The notes beneath the pieces were generated by a model. That model did no database searches and was not told the DNA's origin. It saw only the letters and a program-made list of their open reading frames with translations. DNA of 64,000 nt from 9FT-COMBO-48-23 sp963754385 (GTDB lineage Bacteria; Chloroflexota; Dehalococcoidia; GIF9; UBA5629), in the NCBI GenBank assembly GCA_963754385.1, contig CAVWGE010000005.1, positions 310,001 through 374,000 of the forward strand, in the 5' to 3' direction. Below, one piece after another: positions 33,475 to 40,532 of the stretch (position 1 is the first letter of the stretch; each line of letters starts with the position of its first letter). The position numbers and the translations under genes are program-made.

Positions 33475-33867
33475 GTGATACTTTTATGTGTAACATTGGG
33501 TAATGTCCCCGGTGTCATTGCGAGCCCCGATGCAATCGGGGCGTGGCAATCTCAAGGAAACGACCCCGAGAACCGCCTCCGCTGGTATTACAGCCTGATA
33601 TACCCGGGCATCAATCTTGCCTTAATCGTAATTCCGGGGATAATACTCTTTTTACTATTCACTCTTGGGCTGGCAATTCAATCCCTCACCGTTCTATTCC
33701 TGCTTTTTGGAGGCGTCAGCATACTGGCTTTCATGCTTGAGCATGCCCGTCATCTCGATGTCAGCCGGGGAAAAGCGCTTGGAGCCTTTGTGGTGGTGAC
33801 GCTGGCAAGCAACGGCTGCTACCTGATTCTCGCACTTGGTATGGCAAAACTCATCGGTATTATCTAG
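33475..33867 (+). CDS. membrane protein fragment with repeat-derived N-terminus
   Basis: A 130-residue frame. Residues 40-130 are a plausible membrane protein with three helices (NLALIVIPGIILFLLFTLGL, LTVLFLLFGGVSILAFML, ALGAFVVVTLASNGCYLI). The first 30 residues come from a dispersed TGTCATTGCGAG repeat (33513-33553) that runs through the frame. The original start may therefore have been lost, and the frame may be a truncated gene. Its last codons (KLIGII, stop) are copied twice more downstream as part of the repeat at 34858 and 35695. Confidence 0.4.
   Translation: MILLCVTLGNVPGVIASPDAIGAWQSQGNDPENRLRWYYSLIYPGINLALIVIPGIILFLLFTLGLAIQSLTVLFLLFGGVSILAFMLEHARHLDVSRGKALGAFVVVTLASNGCYLILALGMAKLIGII
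33513..33553 (+). repeat. dispersed repeat, TGTCATTGCGAG type
   Basis: TGTCATTGCGAG, then a perfect hairpin CCCCGAT GCA ATCGGGG, then GTGGCAATCTC. Related copies are at 39391-39430 and, inverted, at 44659-44694. Confidence 0.8.
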
Positions 33868-33930
33868 AGACGCCCTCCCCCGAAACCATGCTGCTCATAA
33901 CTTAAGAAGTGGTACAATAACGTGGGGCAG
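33847..33930 (+). repeat. dispersed promoter-like repeat, copy A
   Basis: Shares with copies B and C a block made of the end of the preceding coding region (ATTATCTA), a C-rich run (CCCTCCCC), GAAAC, TGCTCA, and then AGTGGTACAATA followed by GGGGCAG. The string CTGCTC...TACAAT has promoter spacing (about 15-18 bases). Confidence 0.7.
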
Positions 33931-33971
33931 GGCACGGGACTGACGATTAAGAAAGGACAAGAGCAAAAGGC

Positions 33972-34085
33972 ATGAGATGGCTCGGCTGCGCACTGACTAT
34001 TTTAGGCATAATACTTGTAATCTTTATCCTCACGCATCTCTCGGAAATCTGGCATTTCCTGGAAGGGCTGCTAAACAGGTCTTAA
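33972..34085 (+). CDS. 37-residue membrane miniprotein
   Basis: A short frame with one hydrophobic helix (CALTILGIILVIFILTHL) and an amphipathic tail. It is preceded by AAGGACAAGAG and lies 40 bases after the TACAAT box of repeat copy A, which could be its promoter. It ends 5 bases before the QueG-like gene, so the two may be co-transcribed. No family recognised. Confidence 0.4.
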   Translation: MRWLGCALTILGIILVIFILTHLSEIWHFLEGLLNRS

Positions 34086-34090
34086 ATTGA

Positions 34091-34801
34091 ATGCGAATAG
34101 AAAATTTAATCCTGAGAGAAGTACCTGACGACGGCGAGCATATATGGGGATTCGCCGACTTAACCGGCTTGCTCCACCGGCGTTTCAAGGGATACGACTA
34201 TGGGATAGTGGTCGGGAAAAAGCTGGACGATGGCATTATCGATGCTGTTATTAACGGACCGAACGTGGATTACTACAACCTGTATGTTGATACCAACAAG
34301 TACTTATCTGGCCTGGTGAAAGAGCTGGCGGAGGATTTAAGGGCGCTGGGTATTAAGAGCCTTGCCATCAATCCGACTCAGAGCGAGGTTGACAGCGCTG
34401 ACGATTATGCTCAAACGCTGAGACGCACCCTCTCTCATAAAATGGTCGCCACCCGGGCGGGGCTAGGCTGGATCGGCAAGACAGACCTGTTCATCTCGGA
34501 AGAATTCGGGCCGAGGTTGAGGCTGGCCTCTATACTGGTGGACTACAGGCTAGAACCCTTGAATTCTCCTATCGACGAAAGCAGGTGCGGCAAATGTAGC
34601 CTGTGTGTGGAAGCCTGCCCGGCAAAAGCCGCCAATGGCAAGCTCTGGAATATCCATGTTGACCGCGACGAGTTCTATAGCGCCTCTAAGTGCAGAGAAA
34701 CTGCCAATCGCCTTTCTCTCGAAAGAATTAACCAGGACATGCGCCTGTGTGGCATCTGCGTCTCCGTTTGCCCCATAGGGCAGCCCACACGCAATAAGTA
34801 A
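34091..34801 (+). CDS. QueG-like 4Fe-4S double-cluster protein
   Basis: A 236-residue protein. The N-terminal 120 residues look like the corrinoid-binding part of epoxyqueuosine reductase QueG but are shorter. Then come RAGLGWIGKTDLFIS (the QueG signature region) and two 4Fe-4S motifs, CGKCSLCVEACP (near 178) and CGICVSVCPIG (near 217), plus an extra cysteine between them (SKCRETA). QueG is usually about 350-380 residues, and a QueH is already encoded at 11369. This is therefore more likely a relative with another reductive role than the queuosine enzyme. Confidence 0.75.
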   Translation: MRIENLILREVPDDGEHIWGFADLTGLLHRRFKGYDYGIVVGKKLDDGIIDAVINGPNVDYYNLYVDTNKYLSGLVKELAEDLRALGIKSLAINPTQSEVDSADDYAQTLRRTLSHKMVATRAGLGWIGKTDLFISEEFGPRLRLASILVDYRLEPLNSPIDESRCGKCSLCVEACPAKAANGKLWNIHVDRDEFYSASKCRETANRLSLERINQDMRLCGICVSVCPIGQPTRNK

Positions 34802-34857
34802 CGCCATCTCCTGCAATACCTCTCTGGATTATCCGTATATTACTATAGAAAAACGTA

Positions 34858-34942
34858 TAAAGTTGGCATTATCTAAAGCCGCCCCTCCCCTGAAACTATA
34901 TTGCTCATAATATAAGGAGTGGTGCAATGTTTTGGGGGCAGG
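34858..34942 (+). repeat. dispersed promoter-like repeat, copy B
   Basis: Second copy of the block at 33847. It keeps AAAGTTGGCATTATCTAAAG (a remnant of the KLIGII-stop coding end), CCCCTCCCC, GAAACTATATTGCTCA and GGAGTGGTGCAAT. It lies in the 208-base gap 34802-35009. Confidence 0.7.
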
Positions 34943-34960
34943 TCATTTTAATAACAGCGA

Positions 34961-34989
34961 TTGACAGACACGACAAAAAGACATATAAT
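34961..34989 (+). promoter_or_regulatory. perfect consensus sigma-70 promoter
   Basis: TTGACA at 34961-34966 and TATAAT at 34984-34989 with exactly 17 bases between. It drives the three small membrane-protein genes at 35010-35628. A full consensus match is rare and suggests strong expression. Confidence 0.85.
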
Positions 34990-35009
34990 CGCATAAGAGG
35001 AGGTGCATT

Positions 35010-35162
35010 ATGTTTAAAGTGAGTGGTTGGGTAATGGGCATATTATCCATAGTAGTTGGCATCTTGATTCTTGTGTGGCCTAGTTTACTGGCATGGATTG
35101 TTGGCATTTACTTAATTGTGGTTGGTGTTTTGGCCATTCTGGCTGTTGTGGGCAAAAAGTAA
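35010..35162 (+). CDS. DUF3096-like small membrane protein (50 residues)
   Basis: A 50-residue protein of two hydrophobic helices joined by WPSLLAWIVGIYLIVVGVLA. The order GIL-P-W-(V/I)GIYLI-VG matches DUF3096-type proteins. AGGAGGTG precedes the ATG at 35010. First of three tiny membrane-protein genes behind a consensus promoter. It is a close paralogue of the next gene. Function unknown; such proteins are often linked to stress or the envelope. Confidence 0.75.
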   Translation: MFKVSGWVMGILSIVVGILILVWPSLLAWIVGIYLIVVGVLAILAVVGKK

Positions 35163-35233
35163 CACTTTGCGTAAGAAGTAATATTTGAAGTTGTGGGCGA
35201 GTTAGTACTTCTTTAGAGAGGAGGTAAAATCAC

Positions 35234-35389
35234 ATGCCATTTAGTTTGCTGGTATCTGGTTTAGTATGGGGTATAATTACTCTCATTTTCGGTATTATTG
35301 TCATGATTTTCCCCAAAATCTTAAATTACCTCATTGGCATATATTTGATTATAGTGGGACTGCTGGCGATATTTGCATTCTTCTTCTAG
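35234..35389 (+). CDS. DUF3096-like small membrane protein (51 residues)
   Basis: A paralogue of the preceding gene with the same pattern (FPKILNYLIGIYLIIVGLLA). The ATG at 35234 has GAGAGGAGG ahead of it. The 72-base gap shows no terminator, so it is probably in the same transcript. Function unknown. Confidence 0.75.
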   Translation: MPFSLLVSGLVWGIITLIFGIIVMIFPKILNYLIGIYLIIVGLLAIFAFFF

Positions 35390-35469
35390 TAGTTGGTGAT
35401 CACAATAAACAGAGAAGGTAGCTATCATAGCAGCAAACTCTAACTTATCCAAAGATAAGGGGGGTCACT

Positions 35470-35628
35470 ATGAATATCTTATTAATTATTGGCATTATTC
35501 TCTTAGCTTTGTGGTTGCTGGGTTTCTTGGTTTTTCCCACTTTGGGCTGGCTGATCCATGTCGCACTTATCATTGCAGTTATTCTCCTAATTATCTGGCT
35601 GCTACGAAAGGTATTTAAACTCTTTTAG
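35470..35628 (+). CDS. lmo0937-type small membrane protein (52 residues)
   Basis: A 52-residue protein with two helices, ILLIIGIILLALWLLGF and LIHVALIIAVILLIIWLL, and a basic end (RKVFKLF). The pattern LWLLGF...GWLIHVALIIAVI resembles lmo0937/DUF5670 proteins. AAGGGGGTC precedes the ATG. Third gene of the tiny-membrane-protein group. Confidence 0.7.
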   Translation: MNILLIIGIILLALWLLGFLVFPTLGWLIHVALIIAVILLIIWLLRKVFKLF

Positions 35629-35694
35629 CCATTCTCCGTTGTCAAACCTCACCTGTAAATCGAACCAGGGACGTCCGAACCCTTGTCCCCAATA

Positions 35695-35778
35695 AAGCTC
35701 ATTGGCATTATCTAGAGCCGTCCCTCCCCGGAAACTATACTGCTCACACGTGAGAAGTGGTACAATAGCCTGGGGCAG
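35695..35778 (+). repeat. dispersed promoter-like repeat, copy C
   Basis: Third copy: AAAGCTCATTGGCATTATCT (again encoding the KLIGII-stop end), CCCTCCCC, GAAACTATACTGCTCA, and AGAAGTGGTACAATA followed by GGGGCAG. It ends 20 bases before the GIY-YIG gene and may serve as its promoter. Confidence 0.75.
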
Positions 35779-35798
35779 TTCAGTCGGAGGCTAATGCA

Positions 35799-36554
35799 AT
35801 GAGTGTGCGGCATCAAAGTCAGAAGTTACTACAGAGCAGGTTTGATATTGTCTGGCAACGCCTGGATGATGCCGGCGAACAGCAGCTGGTAACGCCAGAC
35901 GGTCACAAGTTTATGGCGCTGGCTTCCCGGCGTAAAAGGACTCCGGAAGACCAGGACCCCAGGTTCATTGCAGTCAAACAACGCGGGCAGGACTTTGCCC
36001 GTATTTACCCCTGCTGTTGGGGACACACGACTAATTGTCATGGCACGCGAATAGGCGGCTATAGTGATGGGCTGGATGCCTGGGCTAAAGGCATGATGAT
36101 AACTAAGGAAAGTCTGACCTTAAAACCAAATGATGAGGTCATTCACCTGCTCGGTAAGTTGCTCAACTCAGAGGAGTTAGACTATGACCGGGCTTGCCTG
36201 CATCTTCCCGACAAACCGGGAGTCTATCTAGTCTACGATAGAAAGCAAAAGAAATACATCTATGCCGGTAAAGCTCTGGATATACAGAAAAGAATCCGGC
36301 AGCATGCCCATCATCAAAATAGGCTGTTTGGATTTAGCAGCCAACCGATTCAGAAGCGGCTAATTGATGAAAAGCATTGCGCCGACTCAAGTGAAGCCCA
36401 GAAATACTTATCCGCTAACTGCACTGTAAGGCACTTGGTCGTACTCGATGAAAAACAAAGAAAGCAGCCCTGGAAGAAGCGCTCGCTCTTAGAACATTAC
36501 GCTATTTGCGTTATCGAACCTGAATACAATTTTTCTGGCGACTTCGAGCATTAG
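35799..36554 (+). CDS. GIY-YIG nuclease-domain protein
   Basis: A 251-residue protein. The N-terminal 135 residues are of unknown type; they hold HTTNCHGTRIGGYSDG with cysteines CC...C that might bind zinc. Residues 138-245 are a GIY-YIG domain: PGVYLVYD (GIY position), YIYAGKA (YIG position), an arginine in RIRQHA, and a terminal glutamate in LLEHYAICVIEPEYN. GIY-YIG proteins cut DNA in repair, restriction or homing. The fusion to this N-terminus is not one I recognise. CGGAGG precedes the ATG at 35799. Confidence 0.78.
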   Translation: MSVRHQSQKLLQSRFDIVWQRLDDAGEQQLVTPDGHKFMALASRRKRTPEDQDPRFIAVKQRGQDFARIYPCCWGHTTNCHGTRIGGYSDGLDAWAKGMMITKESLTLKPNDEVIHLLGKLLNSEELDYDRACLHLPDKPGVYLVYDRKQKKYIYAGKALDIQKRIRQHAHHQNRLFGFSSQPIQKRLIDEKHCADSSEAQKYLSANCTVRHLVVLDEKQRKQPWKKRSLLEHYAICVIEPEYNFSGDFEH

Positions 36555-36589
36555 CCACAAGCCAGTACTCCGGTAATTATAATAATCAA

Positions 36590-37420
36590 ATGAATAAAAT
36601 ACTTCTGAACCCTTGGATAATCATCTGGGCAATAGGTATCTTTATCGGACTTGTCCTTATTATATTAATCCCGATATTTAACGTACAAATACCATTTCAG
36701 TGTTTTTTAAATAATTTAATTACCGGACTCTTTGGGCAGTATTTGGCTGCACTAGGCATGCTAACTGCTGTCTCAGTAGCTATTATGTCTTGGGTTTATA
36801 ATCAAGGTATTAACAGCAGGCAAAAAGGTTTCAGTGATTTTAGGAATGCGACTTCCGATCTAAATATGAACGCTGTTGAGATGTTGCAAAATCTTGGACG
36901 AGCTTCAACTACTCATCAAATCCTCTTACATGAATGGGCCGGAGCCACATCCGACCTTGTCAATCGTTTAAACCAAATAACTCCAGGATGGAAAGGTTGG
37001 TTAGAATCTCAAGGCCTCGAGAAGAAATTTCAGGAATATGTTGATAAAAGTTACTCAACTTTAATGAATACTGGAACTTTTTTATCAACCGATTTGGTAT
37101 GGATGAAAATATTTGCTAAAAATGATAAATATATTAGAGATATAGTGATAGGTCTTAACTGGTTATCTTTGGGAAACATGGCGACGCAAACATCTAAAAA
37201 ACTTTTTCAATTTTTCATTTCCATAATAGCCTTGCTCATTTTTGGTGTAATACTAAGTATTATTGAAATTATGCGAGGCGGTAATCTTAATTATAATGAT
37301 ACCGTCCTTATACTAATATTCATTTTTCTTATTGTGGGCCACGTGATATGGTTAGCACAAATAATTGCTTCTTGGTGGAAGAATCAAAGGAGTCAGGAAA
37401 AATATTGGGAGTCGTATTAA
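36590..37420 (+). CDS. membrane protein of a low-GC two-gene island
   Basis: A 276-residue protein with four membrane helices in two pairs (residues 8-32 and 48-68; 210-230 and 240-262). They flank a 140-residue soluble, helical middle part. I do not recognise the family. The gene is much more AT-rich than its neighbours and runs into the next gene with a 28-base gap, so the two are one unit. The layout (membrane protein plus large soluble partner, foreign composition, near a toxin-antitoxin pair) is typical of accessory or defence modules, but nothing specific can be claimed. Confidence 0.6.
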   Translation: MNKILLNPWIIIWAIGIFIGLVLIILIPIFNVQIPFQCFLNNLITGLFGQYLAALGMLTAVSVAIMSWVYNQGINSRQKGFSDFRNATSDLNMNAVEMLQNLGRASTTHQILLHEWAGATSDLVNRLNQITPGWKGWLESQGLEKKFQEYVDKSYSTLMNTGTFLSTDLVWMKIFAKNDKYIRDIVIGLNWLSLGNMATQTSKKLFQFFISIIALLIFGVILSIIEIMRGGNLNYNDTVLILIFIFLIVGHVIWLAQIIASWWKNQRSQEKYWESY

Positions 37421-37448
37421 ATCCCATATTAATTGAGATAACAGTCAC

Positions 37449-38573
37449 ATGTACAAGGTTTATTTTGTTTCTCCATTTACCTCAGATGCGATTAATACTT
37501 TGAAGATTCTTGCCCTTTATTGTGATGAAATTGAGGTTATTTATGATGTTATATATTCTGTTGAACCTGAAGATAAAAAAAAGAAAAAAATTAGCCCTGG
37601 GGATATAGGAATTATAACCGAAGTAACACCTTTCATAGATAAAGAATTCGAAAAATCAGTAAAGACATTAATCCATGAAAAGATACTCAAGATACAGAAT
37701 GAGGATTTCCTTGAAGATATGTTGGGTAGGGAAAAGTTATTTGAAATAGAAGATAACGTATATAGCTTAGTGTCCAAGAAACCGGATCTACTGATTACTA
37801 AACGTAAGATAAAGGAAGACGGGAAGGGGGAAAAATATTCTATTGCTTATTCATTTTCAGATGACGAAGTGGAAAGTGTACATAAGAAATATGTTAGCGA
37901 TTTACGAATTGGTAGCAAATTCGATATGGACTTCATTAATAAATATTATGCCCTTTTATTTACGGACATGCTTGCTATAATGTCTTCTGGGAATGTAGCG
38001 GTTAGTAGTAGTCCAATATTGGGATCTTTCCTTAAATATGCTTGTAATAGTAAATCTTATAAGGATTTCGGTGAATTTTTACGAAGAACTAATAACATAT
38101 CCCCTCATATTACGTTTAATATCATTAGGCTCACGCTCTTAGATATTGGTAGTTTTTCCTTCGAGGATGTTCTCGAATTTAGATACCAGCTTCGGAATGA
38201 ATTGGAGAGATTTCGTGAAGAATTGGGAACGATAACTTATAATGTGTTGGCAGAACACCGTGAAAAAGATCTTATTTACCTTCTAGATGAAATAACTAAG
38301 TATCAGATAGTTCCATCTATTAATGACCTAGAGCGTAAAATCAAACATTCAAGAACAAAACTCTTGCTGCAATTGGCCGATGCGTTGAAAAACCCAGCTG
38401 CGTATGTGCCTTTTATTGGAACTGTTTTCCAAATGATACCCTTACAACTGGCTTTTTTCTTAAGTTTCGGAATAGTAAGTTTTGAGACTGCAATAAATTT
38501 CGTAACGGAACAAAAGAAACTTGCAAATAATGGTTTATATTATCTAGTACAACTCAAGCAAAAAATGAGATAA
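37449..38573 (+). CDS. unknown protein of a low-GC two-gene island
   Basis: A 374-residue protein, largely charged and helical, with a lysine run (EDKKKKKIS) near residue 45. A hydrophobic hairpin near the C-terminus (AAYVPFIGTVFQMIPLQLAFFLSFGIVSF, residues 325-355) could insert in a membrane. The N-terminal 35 residues (MYKVYFVSPFTSDAINTLKI) resemble a beta-alpha start of a Rossmann-like fold. No motif I can name. Very AT-rich, like the gene before it. Confidence 0.6.
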   Translation: MYKVYFVSPFTSDAINTLKILALYCDEIEVIYDVIYSVEPEDKKKKKISPGDIGIITEVTPFIDKEFEKSVKTLIHEKILKIQNEDFLEDMLGREKLFEIEDNVYSLVSKKPDLLITKRKIKEDGKGEKYSIAYSFSDDEVESVHKKYVSDLRIGSKFDMDFINKYYALLFTDMLAIMSSGNVAVSSSPILGSFLKYACNSKSYKDFGEFLRRTNNISPHITFNIIRLTLLDIGSFSFEDVLEFRYQLRNELERFREELGTITYNVLAEHREKDLIYLLDEITKYQIVPSINDLERKIKHSRTKLLLQLADALKNPAAYVPFIGTVFQMIPLQLAFFLSFGIVSFETAINFVTEQKKLANNGLYYLVQLKQKMR

Positions 38574-38650
38574 TTTTAGTAGATTTTGACTTGGCTCCAT
38601 TATCGACCATGTTATAAACTCCAATTTATTAAGTGATATAATCTGTAACC

Positions 38651-38748
38651 GTGCTCCTGTTCAACTATTTCACCATCGTTGCCCCAATACTGAAAGACAT
38701 AGGCACCAGGGCATGTGTCGCCAGGCTGTGGCTAAGGGTGAGAGGTAA
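38651..38748 (+). pseudogene. N-terminal fragment of a duplicated methyltransferase gene
   Basis: The start LLFNYFTIVAPILKDI is a close copy of LFNYSTLIDPILKDV, the N-terminus of the methyltransferase at 40533, and the DNA is also alike. After about 30 codons the match stops and the sequence runs into the 3' end of the toxin gene on the other strand. The frame continues to 38917 only as a shadow of that gene. Confidence 0.7.
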
Positions 38749-39025
38749 TGGCAAAAATTGTGATTATGCCTTTGGAAGGGCCATAATACCAGAAGACTCT
38801 ATAGGCTGCGGGTGTGCTCTGCTCGGCATACGCCTCAAAAACCTTCTCTCCGTTAGGACCTTTAAAACTGATATATTCATGGGTCTGGAGGCTATTATGC
38901 CGAGGATTCATCGCTAGGAACTTGATGGTCTTTTTGACAGCCTGGTAACGTTTTTTCTGGGAGGCAGTACTTTTAAGCAGCTTGTAGGTCTTACTTGCCT
39001 CCGCTGTCCATTGTAATTCAAACAA
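38732..39025 (-). CDS. RelE/ParE-like toxin of a type II toxin-antitoxin pair
   Basis: A 97-residue basic protein (FELQWTAEASKTYKLLK..., YRVFWYYGPSKGIITIFAITSHP). It has the order expected of the RelE/ParE fold: a first strand, two Lys/Arg-rich helices, then a beta-hairpin with an arginine. Such toxins cut ribosome-bound mRNA or act on gyrase; which of these applies is unclear. It lies 12 bases after the antitoxin gene on the same strand. Its 3' end meets the methyltransferase fragment, as if the pair had inserted there. Confidence 0.75.
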   Translation of the reverse strand: MFELQWTAEASKTYKLLKSTASQKKRYQAVKKTIKFLAMNPRHNSLQTHEYISFKGPNGEKVFEAYAEQSTPAAYRVFWYYGPSKGIITIFAITSHP

Positions 39026-39037
39026 AAGCGCTTGACC

Positions 39038-39319
39038 TTATAGGGCGTCAAGGTCAACTTTTGACACCCTGCCCTGTGCAGCATCGGAAAGTCCCCGCCT
39101 GACCGAGGCGAGAGCCTTCGGGTTATTGAATAGCCATATCTCTGAAGCAGGTATGGTTACCTGCGGGTCCAGTAAAATTTGCCCGATGCTGTTGCTGTAT
39201 ATGTGATAGCTGACGCCTTCCTGTATTCGAACCTTTTGCAGAACTACCCGCCTTTTAGCGTCCGGTTTTACGCTGTCAGCTATCTTTTCGAAGCCTGTAT
39301 CCCTTATTATCGTAGACAT
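39038..39319 (-). CDS. antitoxin of a type II toxin-antitoxin pair
   Basis: A 93-residue protein placed directly ahead of the toxin, the usual gene order. The N-terminal part is unusual (a 60-residue beta-rich section with RIQEGVSYHIYSNSIGQILLDP, perhaps an AbrB-like swapped-hairpin DNA-binding fold). The C-terminal part (NNPKALASVRRGLSDAAQGRVSKVD) is the common toxin-binding tail of RelB/Phd-type antitoxins. Likely represses its own promoter. Confidence 0.7.
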   Translation of the reverse strand: MSTIIRDTGFEKIADSVKPDAKRRVVLQKVRIQEGVSYHIYSNSIGQILLDPQVTIPASEIWLFNNPKALASVRRGLSDAAQGRVSKVDLDAL

Positions 39320-39390
39320 GGCAGCGATAGTGTACCATGAGTGGGATTATCTGTCAAGTGGGATATTCCCACTATTGGGACTGTCACCCG

Positions 39391-39581
39391 TGTCATTGCG
39401 AGCCCTTCCGGTGAAGGGCGTGGCAATCTCTGTGATGGATATAACATGAGATTCTTCGCGGAGTTTACCCTGAGTGAGATTCTTCAGTCACTTCGCTCCT
39501 TCAGAATGACATTAACGAAGGGCTCAGAATGACAGGGCGCAGGCTGAGATCGCCACGTCGCTCATGCTCCTCGCGATGACA
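39391..39581. repeat. MITE-like block with TGTCATTGCGAG ends
   Basis: A 191-base non-coding block that begins with TGTCATTGCGAG and ends with the inverted form CTCGCGATGACA. Inside are a hairpin (CCCTTC CGGT GAAGGG), GTGGCAATCTC, and copies of GAGATTCTTC and TTCAGAATGACA. It fills most of the 433-base gap 39320-39752. It looks like a small non-autonomous element or a nested pair. The gap also holds a hairpin TGCTGGAC GA GTCCAGCA at 39605-39622. Confidence 0.7.
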
Positions 39582-39635
39582 GAAAACATAGGATGTCACT
39601 AATGTGCTGGACGAGTCCAGCACCAGGCAACACTA

Positions 39636-39666
39636 ACTTGAGAAGTGGTACAATAATCCGAGGCAG
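39636..39666 (+). repeat. partial copy (D) of the promoter-like repeat
   Basis: Only the right end, CTTGAGAAGTGGTACAATAA...GAGGCAG, is present here. Compare copies A, B and C. Confidence 0.55.
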
Positions 39667-39752
39667 ATCAGCCGTCAACTCACGGAACGTAGGACTCTCA
39701 AAAAAGTTAATATAAATTATGGAAATCAAATTCTTAAATAGAGGGGAAAATA

Positions 39753-40502
39753 GTGGAAACTAAAAATAATACAATCTTAATTACCGGCGGAGCAACAGGA
39801 ATCGGTTTCTCACTGGCTGAAACCCTGGTAAGTGCTGGCAATAAGGTAATTATCTGTGGAAGAAGGGAAGGTAAGCTGAAAGAAGCCAGGGATAAGCTGC
39901 CACAAATACAGGTTAGAGTATGTGATGTATCCAGAGAAAAAGAACGCGAATCATTATTCAACTGGGTCAAAGGTAATTTTAGAGACCTTAATGTATTAAT
40001 AAATAATGCCGGAATTCAAAGGATGGTAAATCTCAAGAAAGGGACTCAAGATTTGTTCAGTGATGAAAATGAGGTCGAGACCAATTTGATTGCCCCTATT
40101 CACTTGTCTGCATATTTTATCCCGTTGCTTCTAAAGAAGAACGAGTCAGCTATTATCAATGTTTCCTCTGGCTTAGGTTTTGTGCCTATAGCATCCATGC
40201 CTGTTTATTGCGCTACTAAAGCTGCAGTTCATTCGTTCACCGTATCCCTCAGATATCAACTACGGGATACTTCCATAAAAGTATTTGAAATAGTACCGCC
40301 GGCAGTGGATACTGAATTAGGCAAAGGGACTGTTGAAGAAGGAGACGAATATAGAGGTATGCCACCATCTGAAGTTGCCAGGGCAGCTCTGACAGCAATG
40401 GCAAATAATGAATATGACATAGTAGTTGGAGAAGCTAAAGGTTTAGTGATGGGAGCAAGAACGAACCCGGAGCTGACCTTTCAAAAGATTAATCAATGGT
40501 GA
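39753..40502 (+). CDS. SDR family oxidoreductase
   Basis: A 249-residue short-chain dehydrogenase/reductase. The cofactor motif is TGGATGIG (residues 10-17) with the CGRREGK segment after strand 2, which suggests NADP(H). NNAG is near residue 89, and the catalytic set is Ser in NVSSGLG, Tyr-x-x-x-Lys in YCATKAA. It resembles DltE-type SDRs. The GTG at 39753 has GAGGGGA ahead of it. It is followed by a methyltransferase gene with a 30-base gap. Substrate unknown. Confidence 0.88.
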   Translation: METKNNTILITGGATGIGFSLAETLVSAGNKVIICGRREGKLKEARDKLPQIQVRVCDVSREKERESLFNWVKGNFRDLNVLINNAGIQRMVNLKKGTQDLFSDENEVETNLIAPIHLSAYFIPLLLKKNESAIINVSSGLGFVPIASMPVYCATKAAVHSFTVSLRYQLRDTSIKVFEIVPPAVDTELGKGTVEEGDEYRGMPPSEVARAALTAMANNEYDIVVGEAKGLVMGARTNPELTFQKINQW

Positions 40503-40532
40503 AAATTATAATAGCCACGACCTGTTATAACT

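Noticed and set aside
34091..34801. Calling this gene queG
   Set aside because: It is over 100 residues shorter than QueG and lacks much of its N-terminal domain, and the genome already has queH. Only a QueG-like label is supported.
38651..38917. An 88-codon plus-strand frame taken as a gene
   Set aside because: Only the first 30 codons resemble a protein (the duplicated methyltransferase start). The rest is antisense to the toxin gene.
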